In this document: piece after piece, positions 49,587-61,103 of the stretch | Layout of the letters: each line of letters starts with the position of its first letter | How positions within the stretch are numbered: position 1 is the stretch's first letter | Assembly (NCBI RefSeq): GCF_017355165.1 | Contig: NZ_JADILK010000003.1 | Coordinates: forward strand, 62,001-126,000 | Length of the DNA stretch: 64,000 nucleotides | Reading direction: 5' to 3' | Source: Bacillus sp. SD075 | Lineage (GTDB): Bacteria; Bacillota; Bacilli; Bacillales; DSM-1321 | Program-made: the position numbers and the translations under genes | Notes under the pieces: model-generated | Databases searched by the model: none | Told to the model about the DNA's origin: nothing | Seen by the model: only the letters and a program-made list of their open reading frames with translations

Positions 49587-50099
49587 ATGATTACAGGATT
49601 AATATTACGTTATATGACATTTTATTATGTTATTCTACATATTAACCAAATTTTACTTCTATTAGCTTTTATATCATATCGAAAAACGAATCTATATACC
49701 TGATACTTTAGAACTAATTTTTGCATTTACTTTCAATTAATCATTTCATTTTAGTTGATTTCACCCTTTAAAATAGAGGGATCATGCATTCTTTCTTTTT
49801 AAAAAAAAACGTTTTTTAAAAGTGTTGATCCATTCGATAAATTTCCCTAAGACTGAAACCTGTTATCCATAGACTTTTAAAACTCAAAAAGTTGTAACGT
49901 CGTTAATTTTCATCATTTCGACAGTTATAATAATATAATTACCCATTCTAAGGAATATTTAACTATTTTTTCTGCTTTTATGGAAAACATGCCTATATTC
50001 TCATTTTCATTTAATCCGAAATACCTCTTTTTCCTATCTCCCCCATTCATTCACCCGCATTTGCCTGTTAGTCCCAGACAGCAACACATCCAAATATCA

Positions 50100-50134
50100 C
50101 AAAAAAAGGCAACCCTTTTTCAAGGGCTGCCTTT
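50100..50134 (-). terminator. Intrinsic terminator after codY
   Basis: Arms 50106-50117 and 50122-50133 form a 12-bp stem with a 4-base loop, followed by seven U residues in the transcript. It begins 8 bp after the codY stop. Confidence 0.92.
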
Positions 50135-50141
50135 CCATTTG

Positions 50142-50921
50142 TTAGTTATTTTTGAGTTTCTCTAATTCAAGAAGGAATTTATCATTCAATACTTTGATAT
50201 AAGTACCTTTCATTCCAAGAGAGCGTGATTCAATGACTCCTGCGCTTTCCAGTTTCCTTAGTGCATTTACGATAACGGAACGGGTGATACCAACACGGTC
50301 TGCAATTTTGGACGCTACCAGCAGACCTTCGTTACCTTTAAGCTCCTCAAAAATGTGCTCAATTGCTTCCAATTCGCTGTAAGATAACGAGGAAATTGCC
50401 ATTTGAACGACAGCTTTACTACGGGCTTCTTCTTCTATCTCTTCTGATTTTTCACGTAGGATTTCCATACCGACTACAGTCGCACCATATTCAGCCAAAA
50501 TTAAATCATCATCGTGAAATTTTTCTTGTAATCGGGCAAGAACCAATGTTCCTAAACGTTCTCCCCCACCCATAATCGGTACAATCGTTGTTAATCCAGT
50601 TGCGAAAAGCTCTTTGTTTTCGACTGGGAAAGCAGTATATTCGCTTTCGATATCAAGATTCGAAGAAGTTTCAGGAATATTGAATAGGTTTTTTGTGTAC
50701 TCTTCAGGGAATTGTTTATCTTCCAACATTTTGTACATGCGTTCGTTTTCAATTTGCTGACTAACCGCTATGCCAAGTAATTTTCCACGGCGGCTGACAA
50801 CGAATACATTCGCTTCGATAACTTCACTTAAACTTTCAGCCATTTCCTTGAAGTTAACTGCTTTACCTGCTGCTTTTTGGAGCATTGCATTGATTTTTCT
50901 TGTTTTTGCTAATAAGTTCAT
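50142..50921 (-). CDS. codY: Global transcriptional regulator CodY
   Basis: GTP- and branched-chain-amino-acid-sensing repressor of stationary-phase, nitrogen and motility genes. The 259 residues have an N-terminal GAF domain (about 1-155) and a C-terminal winged helix with [20 protein letters not shown] near 205-224. The frame extends nine codons further, but AGGAGG precedes [14 protein letters not shown]. It ends the xerC-hslV-hslU-codY cluster and lies directly upstream of fla/che, a known CodY target in B. subtilis. Confidence 0.97.
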   Translation of the reverse strand: MNLLAKTRKINAMLQKAAGKAVNFKEMAESLSEVIEANVFVVSRRGKLLGIAVSQQIENERMYKMLEDKQFPEEYTKNLFNIPETSSNLDIESEYTAFPVENKELFATGLTTIVPIMGGGERLGTLVLARLQEKFHDDDLILAEYGATVVGMEILREKSEEIEEEARSKAVVQMAISSLSYSELEAIEHIFEELKGNEGLLVASKIADRVGITRSVIVNALRKLESAGVIESRSLGMKGTYIKVLNDKFLLELEKLKNN

Positions 50922-51029
50922 TTGATTTGTTCCTCCTAAAAATACCATGGTTCACAATAACTATGAAGTTGTATTTCCGTAATTTTATGTTCATTGCGTA
51001 GGCTAATCATTGCCCAAATTGTTTCTTTA

Positions 51030-52439
51030 TTAAAGGATAAACTGGCTTAAATCTTTATTCCGGGCGATAGAACCAAGCTTACCTTCGACATATTGGGGAG
51101 TAATTGTAATCTTCTCCATTGTTATTTCCGGAGCTTCAAAAGATAAGTCTTCAAGCAACCGTTCCAAAATGGTATGAAGTCTTCTTGCACCAATATTGTC
51201 TGTGTTTTGATTTACTTCGAAGGCCACTTCAGCTATCTTACGAACAGCATCGTCAGAAAATTCAATTTCTATACCTTCAGTTTCTAATAAAGCAACATAT
51301 TGTTTTAACAAGGCATTATCCGGTTCATGAAGAATCCGTACAAAGTCGTCTACAGTCAGTTTGTTCAATTCTACACGAATTGGGAATCTACCTTGTAATT
51401 CAGGGATGAGGTCGGATGGCTTAGCCATATGAAAGGCCCCTGCAGCAATGAATAGGACATGATCCGTTTTAACTGAACCATATTTAGTCACTACTGTCGA
51501 ACCTTCAACAATCGGCAGGATATCCCTTTGGACACCCTCTCTTGATACATCCGCTGATGAACTTCCAGATTGCTTACTGGCAATTTTGTCGATTTCATCT
51601 ATGAAGATAATCCCATTTTGCTCAGCCCCGTATACGGCATCGGAAGTGACTTCATCCATATCAATCAATTTTGCCGCTTCTTCATTTGTTAAAACGGTTC
51701 TCGCTTCACTTACCTTTAATTTGCGCTTCTTGCTTTTTTTCGGCATTAAGCTTCCTAAGGCATCCTGCATGTTCATCCCCATTTGTTCCATTCCCGAACC
51801 TTGGAGCATATCAAACATCGAAGCAGCCTGTTCTTCCACTTCGACCGTTATCATTTCACTTTCTAACTCACCATTAGCCAGCTTTTCAGCGACAATTTTT
51901 CTTTTTTCCTGCAAACTTAAATCTTCGGAATTTTCTTCCGAATCCTGTTCTTCTTGATTGTTATTGCCTCCAAAAAAGACTTCAAGAGGATTCTTGAAAT
52001 TACTCTGTTTTTTAGTTGATGGCACCAATAGCTCTATTAAACGGCGATTTGCATTTTCTTCTGCCCGTTCCTTAACGCTGGCCATCTTTTCTTCCTTCAC
52101 GAGGCGGACGGAAGTCTCAACCAAATCACGAACCATGGACTCTACATCCCGGCCGACATATCCGACTTCCGTAAATTTCGTTGCTTCAACTTTTACAAAA
52201 GGAGCACCTACCAATTTAGCCATTCTCCGAGCTATTTCTGTTTTCCCAACTCCTGTTGGTCCAATCATTAATATATTCTTCGGAACGACTTCATCACGAA
52301 GCTGATCCGAGAGAAGGGAACGTCGGTAGCGATTCCGAAGAGCCACTGCCACTGCCCGTTTTGCCTCACGCTGCCCTACGATATACTGATCCAGTTTTTC
52401 AACGATTTGCCTCGGTGTTAAATTAGCTTTTTTTGACAT
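51030..52439 (-). CDS. hslU: HslU (ClpY) AAA+ unfoldase
   Basis: ATPase partner of HslV. The 469 residues carry Walker [10 protein letters not shown] at 60-68, an intermediate domain (about 110-230, Glu/Lys-rich), Walker [12 protein letters not shown], the GYVGRD pore loop, a sensor region and the C-terminal FIL tail that docks into HslV. GGAGGAG precedes the ATG. It is 12 bp after hslV. Confidence 0.97.
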   Translation of the reverse strand: MSKKANLTPRQIVEKLDQYIVGQREAKRAVAVALRNRYRRSLLSDQLRDEVVPKNILMIGPTGVGKTEIARRMAKLVGAPFVKVEATKFTEVGYVGRDVESMVRDLVETSVRLVKEEKMASVKERAEENANRRLIELLVPSTKKQSNFKNPLEVFFGGNNNQEEQDSEENSEDLSLQEKRKIVAEKLANGELESEMITVEVEEQAASMFDMLQGSGMEQMGMNMQDALGSLMPKKSKKRKLKVSEARTVLTNEEAAKLIDMDEVTSDAVYGAEQNGIIFIDEIDKIASKQSGSSSADVSREGVQRDILPIVEGSTVVTKYGSVKTDHVLFIAAGAFHMAKPSDLIPELQGRFPIRVELNKLTVDDFVRILHEPDNALLKQYVALLETEGIEIEFSDDAVRKIAEVAFEVNQNTDNIGARRLHTILERLLEDLSFEAPEITMEKITITPQYVEGKLGSIARNKDLSQFIL

Positions 52440-52451
52440 ATGCGCTCCTCC

Positions 52452-52979
52452 TTACAACTCTTCCACGATTATATTCGTATTCGTAAATACACAAATTTCC
52501 GCTGCAATTTGTAAAGATGATTGAGCGATTTCCTTTGCCGATAAATGGTCACTGGAAAATCGCATTAATGCCCTGCCGGCAGCCAGAGCATAATTCCCTC
52601 CCGATCCTATGGCGAGAATACCATCATCCGGTTCAATTACTTCCCCGGTACCAGAAACGAGCAACAAATGGTTCTTATCCATTACGACTAGCATGGCTTC
52701 CAGCTTTCTCAATACATTGTCACTTCTCCATTGCTTTGCCATTTCGACGGCAGCACGCTGAAGATTGCCATTATACTCTTCAAGTTTAGCTTCGAACATC
52801 TCAAATAAAGTGAATGCATCTGCAACGGAACCTGCAAAACCTGCAAGGACATTACCATTAAAGATTTTTCTTACTTTCCTCGCTGTATGCTTCATCACTA
52901 CTGAATTTCCTAAAGTAACCTGCCCATCACCGGACATGGCACATTCACCTTTATGATGCACTGCAAATATCGTTGTCAT
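52452..52979 (-). CDS. hslV: HslV (ClpQ) protease subunit
   Basis: Peptidase of the HslUV two-component protease. The 175 residues begin [11 protein letters not shown], so removal of Met would expose Thr as the nucleophile. B. subtilis ClpQ instead carries a short N-terminal extension and uses Ser. [19 protein letters not shown] and [13 protein letters not shown] motifs are present. The start is supported by AAAGGGG 7 bases upstream and no in-frame start exists further back for many codons. Confidence 0.96.
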   Translation of the reverse strand: MTTIFAVHHKGECAMSGDGQVTLGNSVVMKHTARKVRKIFNGNVLAGFAGSVADAFTLFEMFEAKLEEYNGNLQRAAVEMAKQWRSDNVLRKLEAMLVVMDKNHLLLVSGTGEVIEPDDGILAIGSGGNYALAAGRALMRFSSDHLSAKEIAQSSLQIAAEICVFTNTNIIVEEL

Positions 52980-52999
52980 AAAGTGTCCCCTTTCAACAT

Positions 53000-53902
53000 T
53001 TAAGGCCGCGGATGTGATGCATTATAGACTTTTTTTAATTGGTCTTTTGTAACATGCGTATACACTTGCGTTGATGAAATTTTAGAATGACCAAGCAATT
53101 CCTGAACCGTGCGAATGTCCGCCCCATTATTCAACAGGTGTGTAGCAAACGAATGCCTTAGCATATGGGGATGAAGACTTCCATCTGCGGCTGACTTTTT
53201 AATCAATTCATTCAATATATAGCGAACTCCCCTAGGTGTCAGAGGGTCTCCACGAAAATTAACAAATAAATAAACATGCGCCTTGGCGTCAGACGAAGTC
53301 AATTCCGTCCTGGCTGTACGTATGTATAAATCTATCGCTTCCTGTGCATATCTACCAACCGGAACGTAGCGATCTTTTTTTCCTTTTCCATGGACCAGTA
53401 CCGTCCCTAAGGAAAGATCGATATCCTGGAGTTTAATCTCACAACATTCACTTACGCGAATGCCTGTAGCATACAATAATTCCAGTAAGGCACTGTTTCT
53501 TATTCCTATCGGTGAATCTTTCTTTAAAGAAGAAAACAACTGATTCATTTCCTTCTCATAAAGAAAACGTGGCAGTCTTTGATCCTTTTTAGGTAAAGAA
53601 GCAAGAGAAAAAGGATTATCCTTCACATCACCTTCACGTAGTAAAAATTTATAAAGGCTCCGCAAACAAGAAGTTTTTCTTGCTACAGTGCGCTTAGAAA
53701 GTTTTTTCTCATATAAATTCGTTAAATACAACCGGACATCAAAATATTCAACGGACGTGATATCCTCTATGCCCTGTTCATTAAGGAACAGAAAAAATTC
53801 GTGAATATCACGTTTATAATTTTCAATGGTGTAATGTGAACTGTTTTTTTCAATTTGTAAATATTCAATGAAGGATGATAATGCCTTTTTTTGATTAATC
53901 AT
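53000..53902 (-). CDS. xerC: Tyrosine recombinase XerC
   Basis: Resolves chromosome dimers at dif together with a partner Xer. The 300 residues have the N-terminal SAM-like domain and a C-terminal catalytic domain with Arg ([11 protein letters not shown]), the [12 protein letters not shown]is/Arg pair, [14 protein letters not shown] with the nucleophilic Tyr. GAGGTG precedes the ATG at 53902; an upstream codon pair is less likely. It is called codV in B. subtilis, at the head of the codVWXY cluster. Confidence 0.95.
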   Translation of the reverse strand: MINQKKALSSFIEYLQIEKNSSHYTIENYKRDIHEFFLFLNEQGIEDITSVEYFDVRLYLTNLYEKKLSKRTVARKTSCLRSLYKFLLREGDVKDNPFSLASLPKKDQRLPRFLYEKEMNQLFSSLKKDSPIGIRNSALLELLYATGIRVSECCEIKLQDIDLSLGTVLVHGKGKKDRYVPVGRYAQEAIDLYIRTARTELTSSDAKAHVYLFVNFRGDPLTPRGVRYILNELIKKSAADGSLHPHMLRHSFATHLLNNGADIRTVQELLGHSKISSTQVYTHVTKDQLKKVYNASHPRP

Positions 53903-53961
53903 GGAAACACCTCGCAAAGGCTAATAAATAGTATCATACTTTAAAACAGCAGGCAAATATT

Positions 53962-55269
53962 TTACAAATTTTTCACAAAGTTCTGAATTGTGTCCAAAGC
54001 GCGTTTAGCATGCGTTTCGTTCCGCTCTTTTTTGGATTTGATTCTCACTTCAAGGTCTGGAAGCAACCCAAAGTTGGCATTCATCGGCTGGAAGCTCTTT
54101 CCATTCGTCGACGTTATGTACCTTGCCATGCTGCCCATCGTCGTCTCCGCAGGGAAAATGATAGGCTCCAATCCTTGGACGATCCTTGCAGCATTGATAC
54201 CTGCAACCAGTCCCGATGCAGCCGATTCTACATACCCTTCGACGCCAGTCATCTGACCGGCAAAGAATAAATCGTCCCGATTCTTGAATTGGTACGTAGG
54301 CTTCAAAACATTAGGTGAGTTTATGAACGTGTTTCGATGCATAACTCCATAACGGACAATTTCGGCATTTTCCAAACCAGGTATGAGCTGCAACACTTCT
54401 TTTTGCGGCCCCCATTTCAAATGTGTCTGAAAACCAACAATATTGTAGAGTGTTCCTGCCGCATCATCTTGACGCAATTGAACTACAGCAAAAGGACGTT
54501 TTCCCGTTTTTGGATCTTCTAAGCCAACAGGCTTCAATGGACCAAATAACATCGTTTTCTTCCCACGTGAAGCCATCACTTCAATAGGCATGCAGCCTTC
54601 AAAAAAGATTTCTTTTTCGAATTCTTTAAGTGGGACTGTTTCAGCAGCAATCAAAGCTTCATAAAAGCGGTCAAACTCTTCTTCAGTCATCGGGCAGTTC
54701 AAATATGCTGCTTCCCCTTTATCATAACGGGATTTCAAATATACTTTATCCATATTGATGCTGTCTTTTTCAAGAATTGGTGCGGCAGCATCATAGAAGT
54801 ATAAATATTCTTCATCCATGATTTGCTTTAAGCTGTCAGAAAGTAACTGACTTGTAAGCGGACCGGTTGCAATGACGGTAGGGCCTTCCGGAATTTCCGT
54901 CACTTCTTCATTAATGACCGTCACATTCGGATGACTTTTGACCCTTTCCGTAACAAGACCGGCAAATTCATGACGATCAACAGCTAAAGCACCGCCAGCG
55001 GGTACAGCACAAGCATCTGCTGCGGACATGATGACCGAATCCAGTATACGCATTTCTTCTTTTAATACACCAACTGCATTTGTTAAAGTATTTGCCCGAA
55101 GTGAATTGGAACAAACAAGTTCAGCGAATTTATCGGTATGATGGGCTGGCGTTTGTTTTACAGGACGCATTTCATATAGATCGACTTTAATTCCTCTTTT
55201 AGCTAACTGCCACGCTGCTTCACTTCCAGCAAGCCCAGCACCGATTACACTTACTTTTGTTTCTTTCAT
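53962..55269 (-). CDS. trmFO: Methylenetetrahydrofolate-tRNA(uracil-5-)-methyltransferase TrmFO
   Basis: Folate- and FAD-dependent enzyme making m5U54 in tRNA (formerly gid). The 435 residues start with the FAD-binding [21 protein letters not shown], followed by DLYEMRP and TGPLTS, and end with [20 protein letters not shown] sequence. The open frame extends 56 codons upstream, but GGAGG lies 8 bases before [10 protein letters not shown]. It lies between topA and xerC as in other Bacilli. Confidence 0.96.
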   Translation of the reverse strand: MKETKVSVIGAGLAGSEAAWQLAKRGIKVDLYEMRPVKQTPAHHTDKFAELVCSNSLRANTLTNAVGVLKEEMRILDSVIMSAADACAVPAGGALAVDRHEFAGLVTERVKSHPNVTVINEEVTEIPEGPTVIATGPLTSQLLSDSLKQIMDEEYLYFYDAAAPILEKDSINMDKVYLKSRYDKGEAAYLNCPMTEEEFDRFYEALIAAETVPLKEFEKEIFFEGCMPIEVMASRGKKTMLFGPLKPVGLEDPKTGKRPFAVVQLRQDDAAGTLYNIVGFQTHLKWGPQKEVLQLIPGLENAEIVRYGVMHRNTFINSPNVLKPTYQFKNRDDLFFAGQMTGVEGYVESAASGLVAGINAARIVQGLEPIIFPAETTMGSMARYITSTNGKSFQPMNANFGLLPDLEVRIKSKKERNETHAKRALDTIQNFVKNL

Positions 55270-55697
55270 TTTTCGAACCTCCATGTATAGATATGATAAG
55301 ACAGGATCATTTATCATTAAAACTGCTTTCATAAAAGTTTCATTTTTAACGATATCTATGTATTTATACCCGAAATACTCTTTCCTGCTAACGATTATTT
55401 TAAAGCATATGCCACAAAGCCGGCATTCTTCCTGCATTCCATCTTTTCTAAAAAGGGTAACGGATGCAAATAGGAATTATATCTTTAAAAGAATGTACTT
55501 GTCCATTGAATTTTACATCACATGGCCTAAATAAAAAAGTTTCAAGCTTTATCCATTTTCTTCTTGGAAGTAAATCCACATAGTATCATGATATCATACT
55601 TTCCTGGACATAAAGAAACCCGGCAGATGCCGAGTCAAGTTATATTTTGGGTTTCTCCATTTGTTCACAAGGAAAGTAACCGATTTCACGGTCTTTT
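55270..55697. other. 428-bp region between topA and trmFO
   Basis: It contains the topA terminator (about 55614-55656) and, just beyond its tail, an imperfect inverted repeat with a perfect ATGATATCAT core (55587-55596). The open frame running into trmFO (to 55437) has no ribosome binding site at its start and no homology I recognise. No good promoter for trmFO is visible. Confidence 0.55.
55609..55656 (-). terminator. Intrinsic terminator after topA
   Basis: An inner 7-bp stem (55619-55625 with 55628-55634) of the CTCGGCA/TGCCGGG type is followed by UUUCUUUAUG in the transcript. An outer GAAACCC/GGGTTTC pairing (55614-55620 with 55649-55655) offers an alternative fold. Confidence 0.75.
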
Positions 55698-57773
55698 CTA
55701 TGCTTGGGGCATTTCTTTGAAATCACAATCCATGCACTGGACTTGGACGCCTTTTTTGAGTTTTTTCTCAACTAGTGTACCTTCACATTTCGGACAACTA
55801 CGCGGCAGCGGTTTATCCCAAGATATGAAGTCACATCCAGGATAAGTATCACATCCGTAAAATATGCGGCGTTTTTTACTTTTCCTTTCAATGATGTTTC
55901 CTTCTTTACATTTTGGACATTTGACACCGATTTCTTTAACGATTGGTTTTGTGTTACGGCAATCCGGGAAATTACTGCATGCCATGAACTTTCCATAACG
56001 TCCCATCTTAAAGACCATCCCATGTCCGCATTCCACACAATCTTCACCTGCAGGTTCATCTTTGATTTCAATTTTCTCCATCTCAACTTCAGCTTTAGCC
56101 AAATGAACTGCAAATTCTTTATAAAATTCGTCGATGACCTTTACCCATTGAATATTGCCTTCCTCGACGCTGTCAAATTCCTGTTCCATCTTGGCAGTGA
56201 ACTCTGCATCAAGAATATCCGGGAAGAATTCACGTATCAATTCAAGAACGATCTCACCAAGCTCTGTTGGGATGAACCGTTTATTATCCAAGGTAACATA
56301 TCCCCGTTTTTGAATCGTATCCAAGGTAGGGGCATATGTAGAAGGACGCCCTATTCCCAGTTCTTCTAGGGTCTTGACAAGACGGGCTTCAGTATACCGG
56401 GGCGGTGGCTGTGTGAAATGCTGTTTAGGCTCGATATCTTTTGAAAAGAATTGATCTCCTTTTTTCACATCCGGTAGTGCATTTTCCTTTTCTTCCACCG
56501 AGTCATCGGACCCTTCAACATATACCTTCATGAAACCCGGAAATTTAACTTTTGAACCATTTGCCCTGAAGATGACATCCCCGTTATGCAGGTCGATGCT
56601 CATCGTATCCATGACCGCCGAGGACATTTGGCTAGAAACGAATCGTTCCCAAATCAATTTATAAAGACGGAATTGATCTCTGGATAAGAATTCCTTGACT
56701 ACACCCGGTTCACGTAATGTGCTTGTTGGCCTGACTGCTTCATGGGCGTCCTGGGCATTGGTTTGTTTTTTCTCCTTGCGCTGTTCAACCTGAACATAAT
56801 CTTTACCATAATTATTTTGAATGAAGGTATGGACTTCCTCTTTCGCAACATCGGAAATCCGAGTCGAATCAGTTCTCATATATGTGATTAACCCGACTGT
56901 ACCTTCCTTACCTAGCTCGATTCCTTCATAAAGCTGCTGAGCAAGCATCATGGTTTTCTTTGCCCGGAAATTCAATTTACGTGCCGCTTCTTGTTGCAGG
57001 GAAGAAGTTGTAAAAGGGGCAGCTGGATTGCGCCTTCTTTCCTTTTTAGCCACAGCTCCTATCGTAAATTCGCCGCCAATTAAAGAAGCGAGCACTTTTT
57101 TGACGTCCTCTTCAGTATTTAATTCCTTCTTCTCGCCGCCAAGGCTGAAGAAGGAACCTTCAAACTGTTCTTTTCCTTTTACAAAATCAGCCTTGATTGT
57201 CCAATACTCTTCCGGGATAAAATCTTTGATTTCCTTCTCCCGGTCAATGATCATCCTAACAGCAACCGATTGGACCCGTCCCGCGCTTAAGCCTTTTTTT
57301 ACCTTTTTCCACAAAAGCGGGCTTATATTATACCCGACCAAACGGTCCAAAACCCTTCTTGCCTGCTGGGCATCAACCAATTTCATATTTATTGGCCTCG
57401 GCGATTTAAATGATTCTTTGATAGCCTCTTTCGTGATCTCGTTGAATACCACACGGCAATCTGAGTTAACGTCAACATCAAGACTATGAGCCAAATGCCA
57501 GGCAATGGCTTCCCCTTCCCTGTCGGGGTCAGCCGCGAGATAGATTTTTTTCGCTTTTTTTGCAGCGGTCTTCAATTCTTTTAAAACCGGGCCTTTGCCA
57601 CGGATAGTTATATATTTAGGTTCATATTCATGTTCAACATCGACACCCATTTGACTTTTAGGCAAATCGCGCACATGCCCCATGGAAGCCTTTACTTTAT
57701 ATTTTTTTCCCAAATAACGTTCTATTGTTTTCGCCTTTGCGGGCGATTCCACAATCACTAAGTATTCTGACAT
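55698..57773 (-). CDS. topA: DNA topoisomerase I
   Basis: Type IA enzyme relaxing negative supercoils. From [15 protein letters not shown] there are 691 residues: a Toprim domain ([12 protein letters not shown]), the gate domains with the catalytic Tyr in TYMRTDSTR near 296, and three C-terminal zinc ribbons from about 579 on, each with four Cys. The frame extends 13 codons upstream, but GAGGAGGA fixes the ATG. It has its own promoter in the dprA-topA gap. Confidence 0.97.
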   Translation of the reverse strand: MSEYLVIVESPAKAKTIERYLGKKYKVKASMGHVRDLPKSQMGVDVEHEYEPKYITIRGKGPVLKELKTAAKKAKKIYLAADPDREGEAIAWHLAHSLDVDVNSDCRVVFNEITKEAIKESFKSPRPINMKLVDAQQARRVLDRLVGYNISPLLWKKVKKGLSAGRVQSVAVRMIIDREKEIKDFIPEEYWTIKADFVKGKEQFEGSFFSLGGEKKELNTEEDVKKVLASLIGGEFTIGAVAKKERRRNPAAPFTTSSLQQEAARKLNFRAKKTMMLAQQLYEGIELGKEGTVGLITYMRTDSTRISDVAKEEVHTFIQNNYGKDYVQVEQRKEKKQTNAQDAHEAVRPTSTLREPGVVKEFLSRDQFRLYKLIWERFVSSQMSSAVMDTMSIDLHNGDVIFRANGSKVKFPGFMKVYVEGSDDSVEEKENALPDVKKGDQFFSKDIEPKQHFTQPPPRYTEARLVKTLEELGIGRPSTYAPTLDTIQKRGYVTLDNKRFIPTELGEIVLELIREFFPDILDAEFTAKMEQEFDSVEEGNIQWVKVIDEFYKEFAVHLAKAEVEMEKIEIKDEPAGEDCVECGHGMVFKMGRYGKFMACSNFPDCRNTKPIVKEIGVKCPKCKEGNIIERKSKKRRIFYGCDTYPGCDFISWDKPLPRSCPKCEGTLVEKKLKKGVQVQCMDCDFKEMPQA

Positions 57774-57813
57774 CCAATAAATCCTCCTCAAAGAGGTAAT
57801 ATAAATCTTCACT

Positions 57814-57843
57814 ATTATTAATCATTCAAAAATCATTTGTCAA
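57814..57843 (-). promoter_or_regulatory. SigA-type promoter of topA
   Basis: TTGACA (57838-57843), an 18-base spacer and AATAAT (57814-57819) on the minus strand, about 40 bp before the topA start. Confidence 0.65.
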
Positions 57844-58037
57844 CACCTCTTTACTTTTCAAAGCATGCTGATTCATTTATTTATAGATATTTTGACAAGA
57901 GGTGCCATTTGCAAAACTTATAACAGTTTTACAATATTTTCAACCTTTTTGTCTAATAATTCAACCCATCCTTCTAAAAAATCGCCCTATTTTCTATTTT
58001 CCCGTTTGTTTCTCCGTCTATCTTCTATATTATATTG

Positions 58038-58904
58038 TCAAAACTCTTCTTCGATCTGCCTGGAACTCAAAACAAGTTTGGCACCATCCTGAATCAATTG
58101 ATTGGTTCCCAGAGATTCAGGGCTCGTAACATTACCAGGAAGCGCAAATACCTCTCTTCCTTGTTCCGAAGCAGCTTGTGCTGTAATAAGGGAACCGCTC
58201 CTTTCTTTTGCCTCGACCACGAATACTCCCTGTGATAATCCACTGATGATTCGATTCCTAAGCGGAAACATCCAAGGTTCCGCCTTCATTTCCGGTGTAG
58301 TCTCAGATATAAGCAGGCCTTTATTGATGATTTCTTCAGCAAGAGTAACATTGGATTTCGGATATATTTGCATAAGCCCTCCTCCTAACACCCCGATAGT
58401 ATCTCCGCCTTCCCTTAATGTTATCTTATGTGACTCTGCATCGATTCCAGCCGCCACTCCGCTTATGATCACGAACTTTTTCTTTATGAGCGGTAATAGA
58501 ATCGTTTTTAAAGCCTCCAGACCATACGAGGTTGGCTTACGTGTACCAACAACACCTAGCGTATTCTTCCTTGTTAAAAGCTTCTCATCACCTTTTAAAT
58601 AAAGGACCCACGGTGGATCGAATATTTGCTTCAGCAAAAAAGGATATTCATCATCGAGGATCGTCAAACAATGGATTTGGTTATCTTCGTATTTTTTAAG
58701 TTTATCGATGGTATTGAGTGAGTGTAAATCTTTGAGAAAGAGGTTAAGCTTATTTGAAGGGATAGGGAGCATTTTTGCCCATTCAACGTACTTCGTCGTG
58801 AACAGGGAAGATAATGACGGATCTTTGGACATGATTGTTTGGATTGTTTTCCATCCTGCTCCGCGGCAATGATGGAGATGGATTAACTTTTCTTTTGTGT
58901 TCAA
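58038..58904 (-). CDS. dprA: DNA processing protein DprA
   Basis: Loads RecA on incoming single-stranded DNA in transformation. The 288 residues have a short N-terminal helical region and the Rossmann-like DprA core: GVVGTRKPTSYG near 120, ISGVAAGIDAESH, GGGLMQIYPKSN, RNRIISGLS and GSLITAQAASEQGREVFALPG. The start is TTG, with GGAGCG 8 bases upstream. No ComK box of the AAAA-N5-TTTT type is seen directly ahead. Confidence 0.95.
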   Translation of the reverse strand: MNTKEKLIHLHHCRGAGWKTIQTIMSKDPSLSSLFTTKYVEWAKMLPIPSNKLNLFLKDLHSLNTIDKLKKYEDNQIHCLTILDDEYPFLLKQIFDPPWVLYLKGDEKLLTRKNTLGVVGTRKPTSYGLEALKTILLPLIKKKFVIISGVAAGIDAESHKITLREGGDTIGVLGGGLMQIYPKSNVTLAEEIINKGLLISETTPEMKAEPWMFPLRNRIISGLSQGVFVVEAKERSGSLITAQAASEQGREVFALPGNVTSPESLGTNQLIQDGAKLVLSSRQIEEEF

Positions 58905-58982
58905 TTGGAAACGCTCCTAATCGGATATTTTTAAAGGTAGGTTGATAGTGATGTACTTGGCCTCTTCCGAGGAAATTGGAGG

Positions 58983-59014
58983 AAAAAAGACCGACCCAAA
59001 AAAAGGTCGGCCCA
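58983..59014 (-). terminator. Intrinsic terminator after sucD
   Basis: Arms 58989-58996 and 59005-59012 form an 8-bp GC-rich stem with one wobble, a U-rich loop, and a six-U tail. Confidence 0.88.
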
Positions 59015-59021
59015 GCTTAAA

Positions 59022-59924
59022 TCAATGTGTTTTACAAGGTTCGTAAATATCTCTTTCTTTCAAGACGGAGATCAATGTTTCACCCATTACGGATGGAGTT
59101 TCAGCAACTTTAATTCCACATTCGTTCATAACGCGGATTTTCTCGTCTGCAGTCCCTTTTCCACCTGAGATAATGGCACCAGCATGTCCCATGCGTTTAC
59201 CGGCAGGAGCCGTACGGCCACCAATGAAACCAACAACTGGCTTAGTCATATTTTCCCTCACCCAGATTGCTGCTTCTTCTTCTGCCGTTCCGCCGATTTC
59301 CCCGATCATGATCACCGCATGTGTTTCCGGATCTTCATTGAACGCTTTCAAAACATCAATGAAATCCGTTCCGTTAACGGGATCCCCACCGATACCGACA
59401 GCAGAAGATTGCCCAATGCCTGCTTGTGATAATTGGTGAACGGCTTCGTACGTTAAAGTTCCAGAACGAGAAACTACACCTACATGGCCTTTTTTGTGGA
59501 TATACCCTGGCATGATACCAATCTTACACTCATCAGGAGTAATGACACCTGGACAGTTCGGTCCGATCAAGCGAGTTTTTTTGCCTTCCATATACCGTTT
59601 TACCTTGACCATATCCAGGACAGGAATATGTTCCGTGATACAAATGACAAGATCAAGTTCTGCGTCTACGGCTTCTAGAATTGCATCGGCAGCAAATGGA
59701 GCCGGTACATAGATAACAGATGCAGTCGCTCCGGTTTCAGTGACAGCTTCGGAAACTGTATTGAATACAGGTACCCCTTCCGCTTCTGTTCCGCCTTTGC
59801 CCGGAGTGACTCCACCAACGATTTTCGTGCCGTATTCCAACATTTGTTTTGTATGAAATAATGCTGTTGCACCAGTGATTCCCTGAACGATCACTTTCGT
59901 ATCTTTATTAATATAAACGCTCAT
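59022..59924 (-). CDS. sucD: Succinyl-CoA synthetase alpha subunit
   Basis: TCA-cycle enzyme subunit carrying the phosphorylated histidine. The 300 residues show the CoA-binding [37 protein letters not shown] and the GHAGAII segment with the catalytic His near 246. GGGGGG precedes the ATG. It follows sucC by 18 bp. Confidence 0.97.
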   Translation of the reverse strand: MSVYINKDTKVIVQGITGATALFHTKQMLEYGTKIVGGVTPGKGGTEAEGVPVFNTVSEAVTETGATASVIYVPAPFAADAILEAVDAELDLVICITEHIPVLDMVKVKRYMEGKKTRLIGPNCPGVITPDECKIGIMPGYIHKKGHVGVVSRSGTLTYEAVHQLSQAGIGQSSAVGIGGDPVNGTDFIDVLKAFNEDPETHAVIMIGEIGGTAEEEAAIWVRENMTKPVVGFIGGRTAPAGKRMGHAGAIISGGKGTADEKIRVMNECGIKVAETPSVMGETLISVLKERDIYEPCKTH

Positions 59925-59942
59925 TATGTTCCCCCCTGCCTA

Positions 59943-61103
59943 TTATCCTACAAGTGATACTATTTTTTGTGCCCCATCTGCCATTGATTCAGCAGCCGTA
60001 ATATTTAAACCTGACTCTTTTAGAATCTTTTTGCCAAGGTCCACATTCGTTCCTTCAAGACGAACAACAAGAGGGACATCCAGGCCAAGCTCTTTAGCAG
60101 CAGCCACTACGCCTGTCGCGATGATGTCACATTTCATGATTCCTCCGAAGATATTAACGAAGATGCCTTTAACATTTTGATCGGATAGGATGATTTTGAA
60201 AGCCTCTTTTACTTTTTCCTCAGTAGCACCGCCACCAACGTCAAGGAAGTTAGCCGGATCTCCCATATAATGTTTAATGATGTCCATCGTTGCCATAGCA
60301 AGTCCGGCACCATTAACCATACATCCGATATTTCCGTCAAGCGATATGTAACTAAGGCCATGTTTTGATGCTTCAATCTCTTTTGCATCCTCTTCATCCA
60401 AATCACGGTACTCCGCGATGTCTTTATGGCGGTAAATCGCATTATCATCGAAATTCAATTTAGCATCAAGTGCCATTACATTGCCGTCGCCCGTAACCAC
60501 TAATGGGTTGATTTCTGCGATCGAGCAATCTTTTTCAACGAAAGCAGTATATAAGTTAACCATCAGTTTGGAAGCTTTATTTATAAGTGAAGCCGGAATA
60601 TTGATATTGAATGCAATCCTACGTGCCTGGAAACCAGTCAAGCCGACAACCGGATCGATTACTTCTTTGAAAATTTTCTCTGGTGTCTTTTCAGCCACTT
60701 CCTCAATTTCCGTTCCGCCTTCTTCAGAAGCCATCAATACGACACTGTTCGTAGCACGGTCTAGGACCAGCCCGATGTAATACTCCTTCGTTATGTCGCA
60801 GCCCTCTTCAATTAGTAAACGCTTAACTTCCTTACCTGCAGGTCCTGTTTGATGGGTCACCAGCGTCTTGCCAAGAATCTCTTGTGCATATGTACGTGCT
60901 TCATCAAGATTCTTCGCTACCTTGACTCCGCCAGCTTTCCCGCGGCCGCCCGCATGAATTTGAGCTTTGACGACAACAACTTCCGTACCTAACTCCTTCG
61001 CTGCTTCTACTGCTTCATCAACAGTAAAGGCAACCCGGCCATTTGGAACGGATACCCCGTATTGTCGCAATATCTCTTTCCCCTGATACTCATGGATATT
61101 CAT
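59943..61103 (-). CDS. sucC: Succinyl-CoA synthetase beta subunit
   Basis: ATP-grasp subunit giving nucleotide specificity. The 386 residues start [17 protein letters not shown] and include [22 protein letters not shown] and [18 protein letters not shown] precedes the ATG. First gene of sucCD; its promoter lies in a 491-bp gap and is only poorly visible. Confidence 0.97.
   Translation of the reverse strand: MNIHEYQGKEILRQYGVSVPNGRVAFTVDEAVEAAKELGTEVVVVKAQIHAGGRGKAGGVKVAKNLDEARTYAQEILGKTLVTHQTGPAGKEVKRLLIEEGCDITKEYYIGLVLDRATNSVVLMASEEGGTEIEEVAEKTPEKIFKEVIDPVVGLTGFQARRIAFNINIPASLINKASKLMVNLYTAFVEKDCSIAEINPLVVTGDGNVMALDAKLNFDDNAIYRHKDIAEYRDLDEEDAKEIEASKHGLSYISLDGNIGCMVNGAGLAMATMDIIKHYMGDPANFLDVGGGATEEKVKEAFKIILSDQNVKGIFVNIFGGIMKCDIIATGVVAAAKELGLDVPLVVRLEGTNVDLGKKILKESGLNITAAESMADGAQKIVSLVG

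Larger units (their letters stand above)
49410..50141. other. 732-bp AT-rich regulatory region between codY and flgB
   Basis: It holds the codY terminator at the upstream side and no convincing gene. Promoter-like elements on the minus strand include TATAAT at 49495-49500 (75 bp before flgB, poor -35) and ACCGATAA at 49579-49586, which resembles a SigD -10. A low-GC AAAAAACGTTTTTTTTT stretch lies at 49799-49815. A GAAAATT half site (about 49905-49911) is a distant candidate CodY box. No clear long repeat. Confidence 0.6.

Noticed and set aside
49905-49920. CodY-box match upstream of fla/che
   Set aside because: Only 10 of 15 positions fit and it is about 500 bp from flgB; in such AT-rich DNA this is expected by chance, so not annotated as a site.
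55270-55437. N-terminal extension of trmFO by 56 codons, including a CRLCGIC stretch that looks metal-binding
   Set aside because: It has only a few Cys, no ribosome binding site at its start, and a perfect site precedes the family start at 55269.
56950-57489. A 179-codon plus-strand frame opposite topA
   Set aside because: It mirrors conserved topA sequence and lacks a start signal; no independent support.
57900-57960. Hairpin GTAAAACT/AGTTTTGC between dprA and topA as a terminator
   Set aside because: No U tract follows on the minus strand; it is likely a chance AT-rich repeat.
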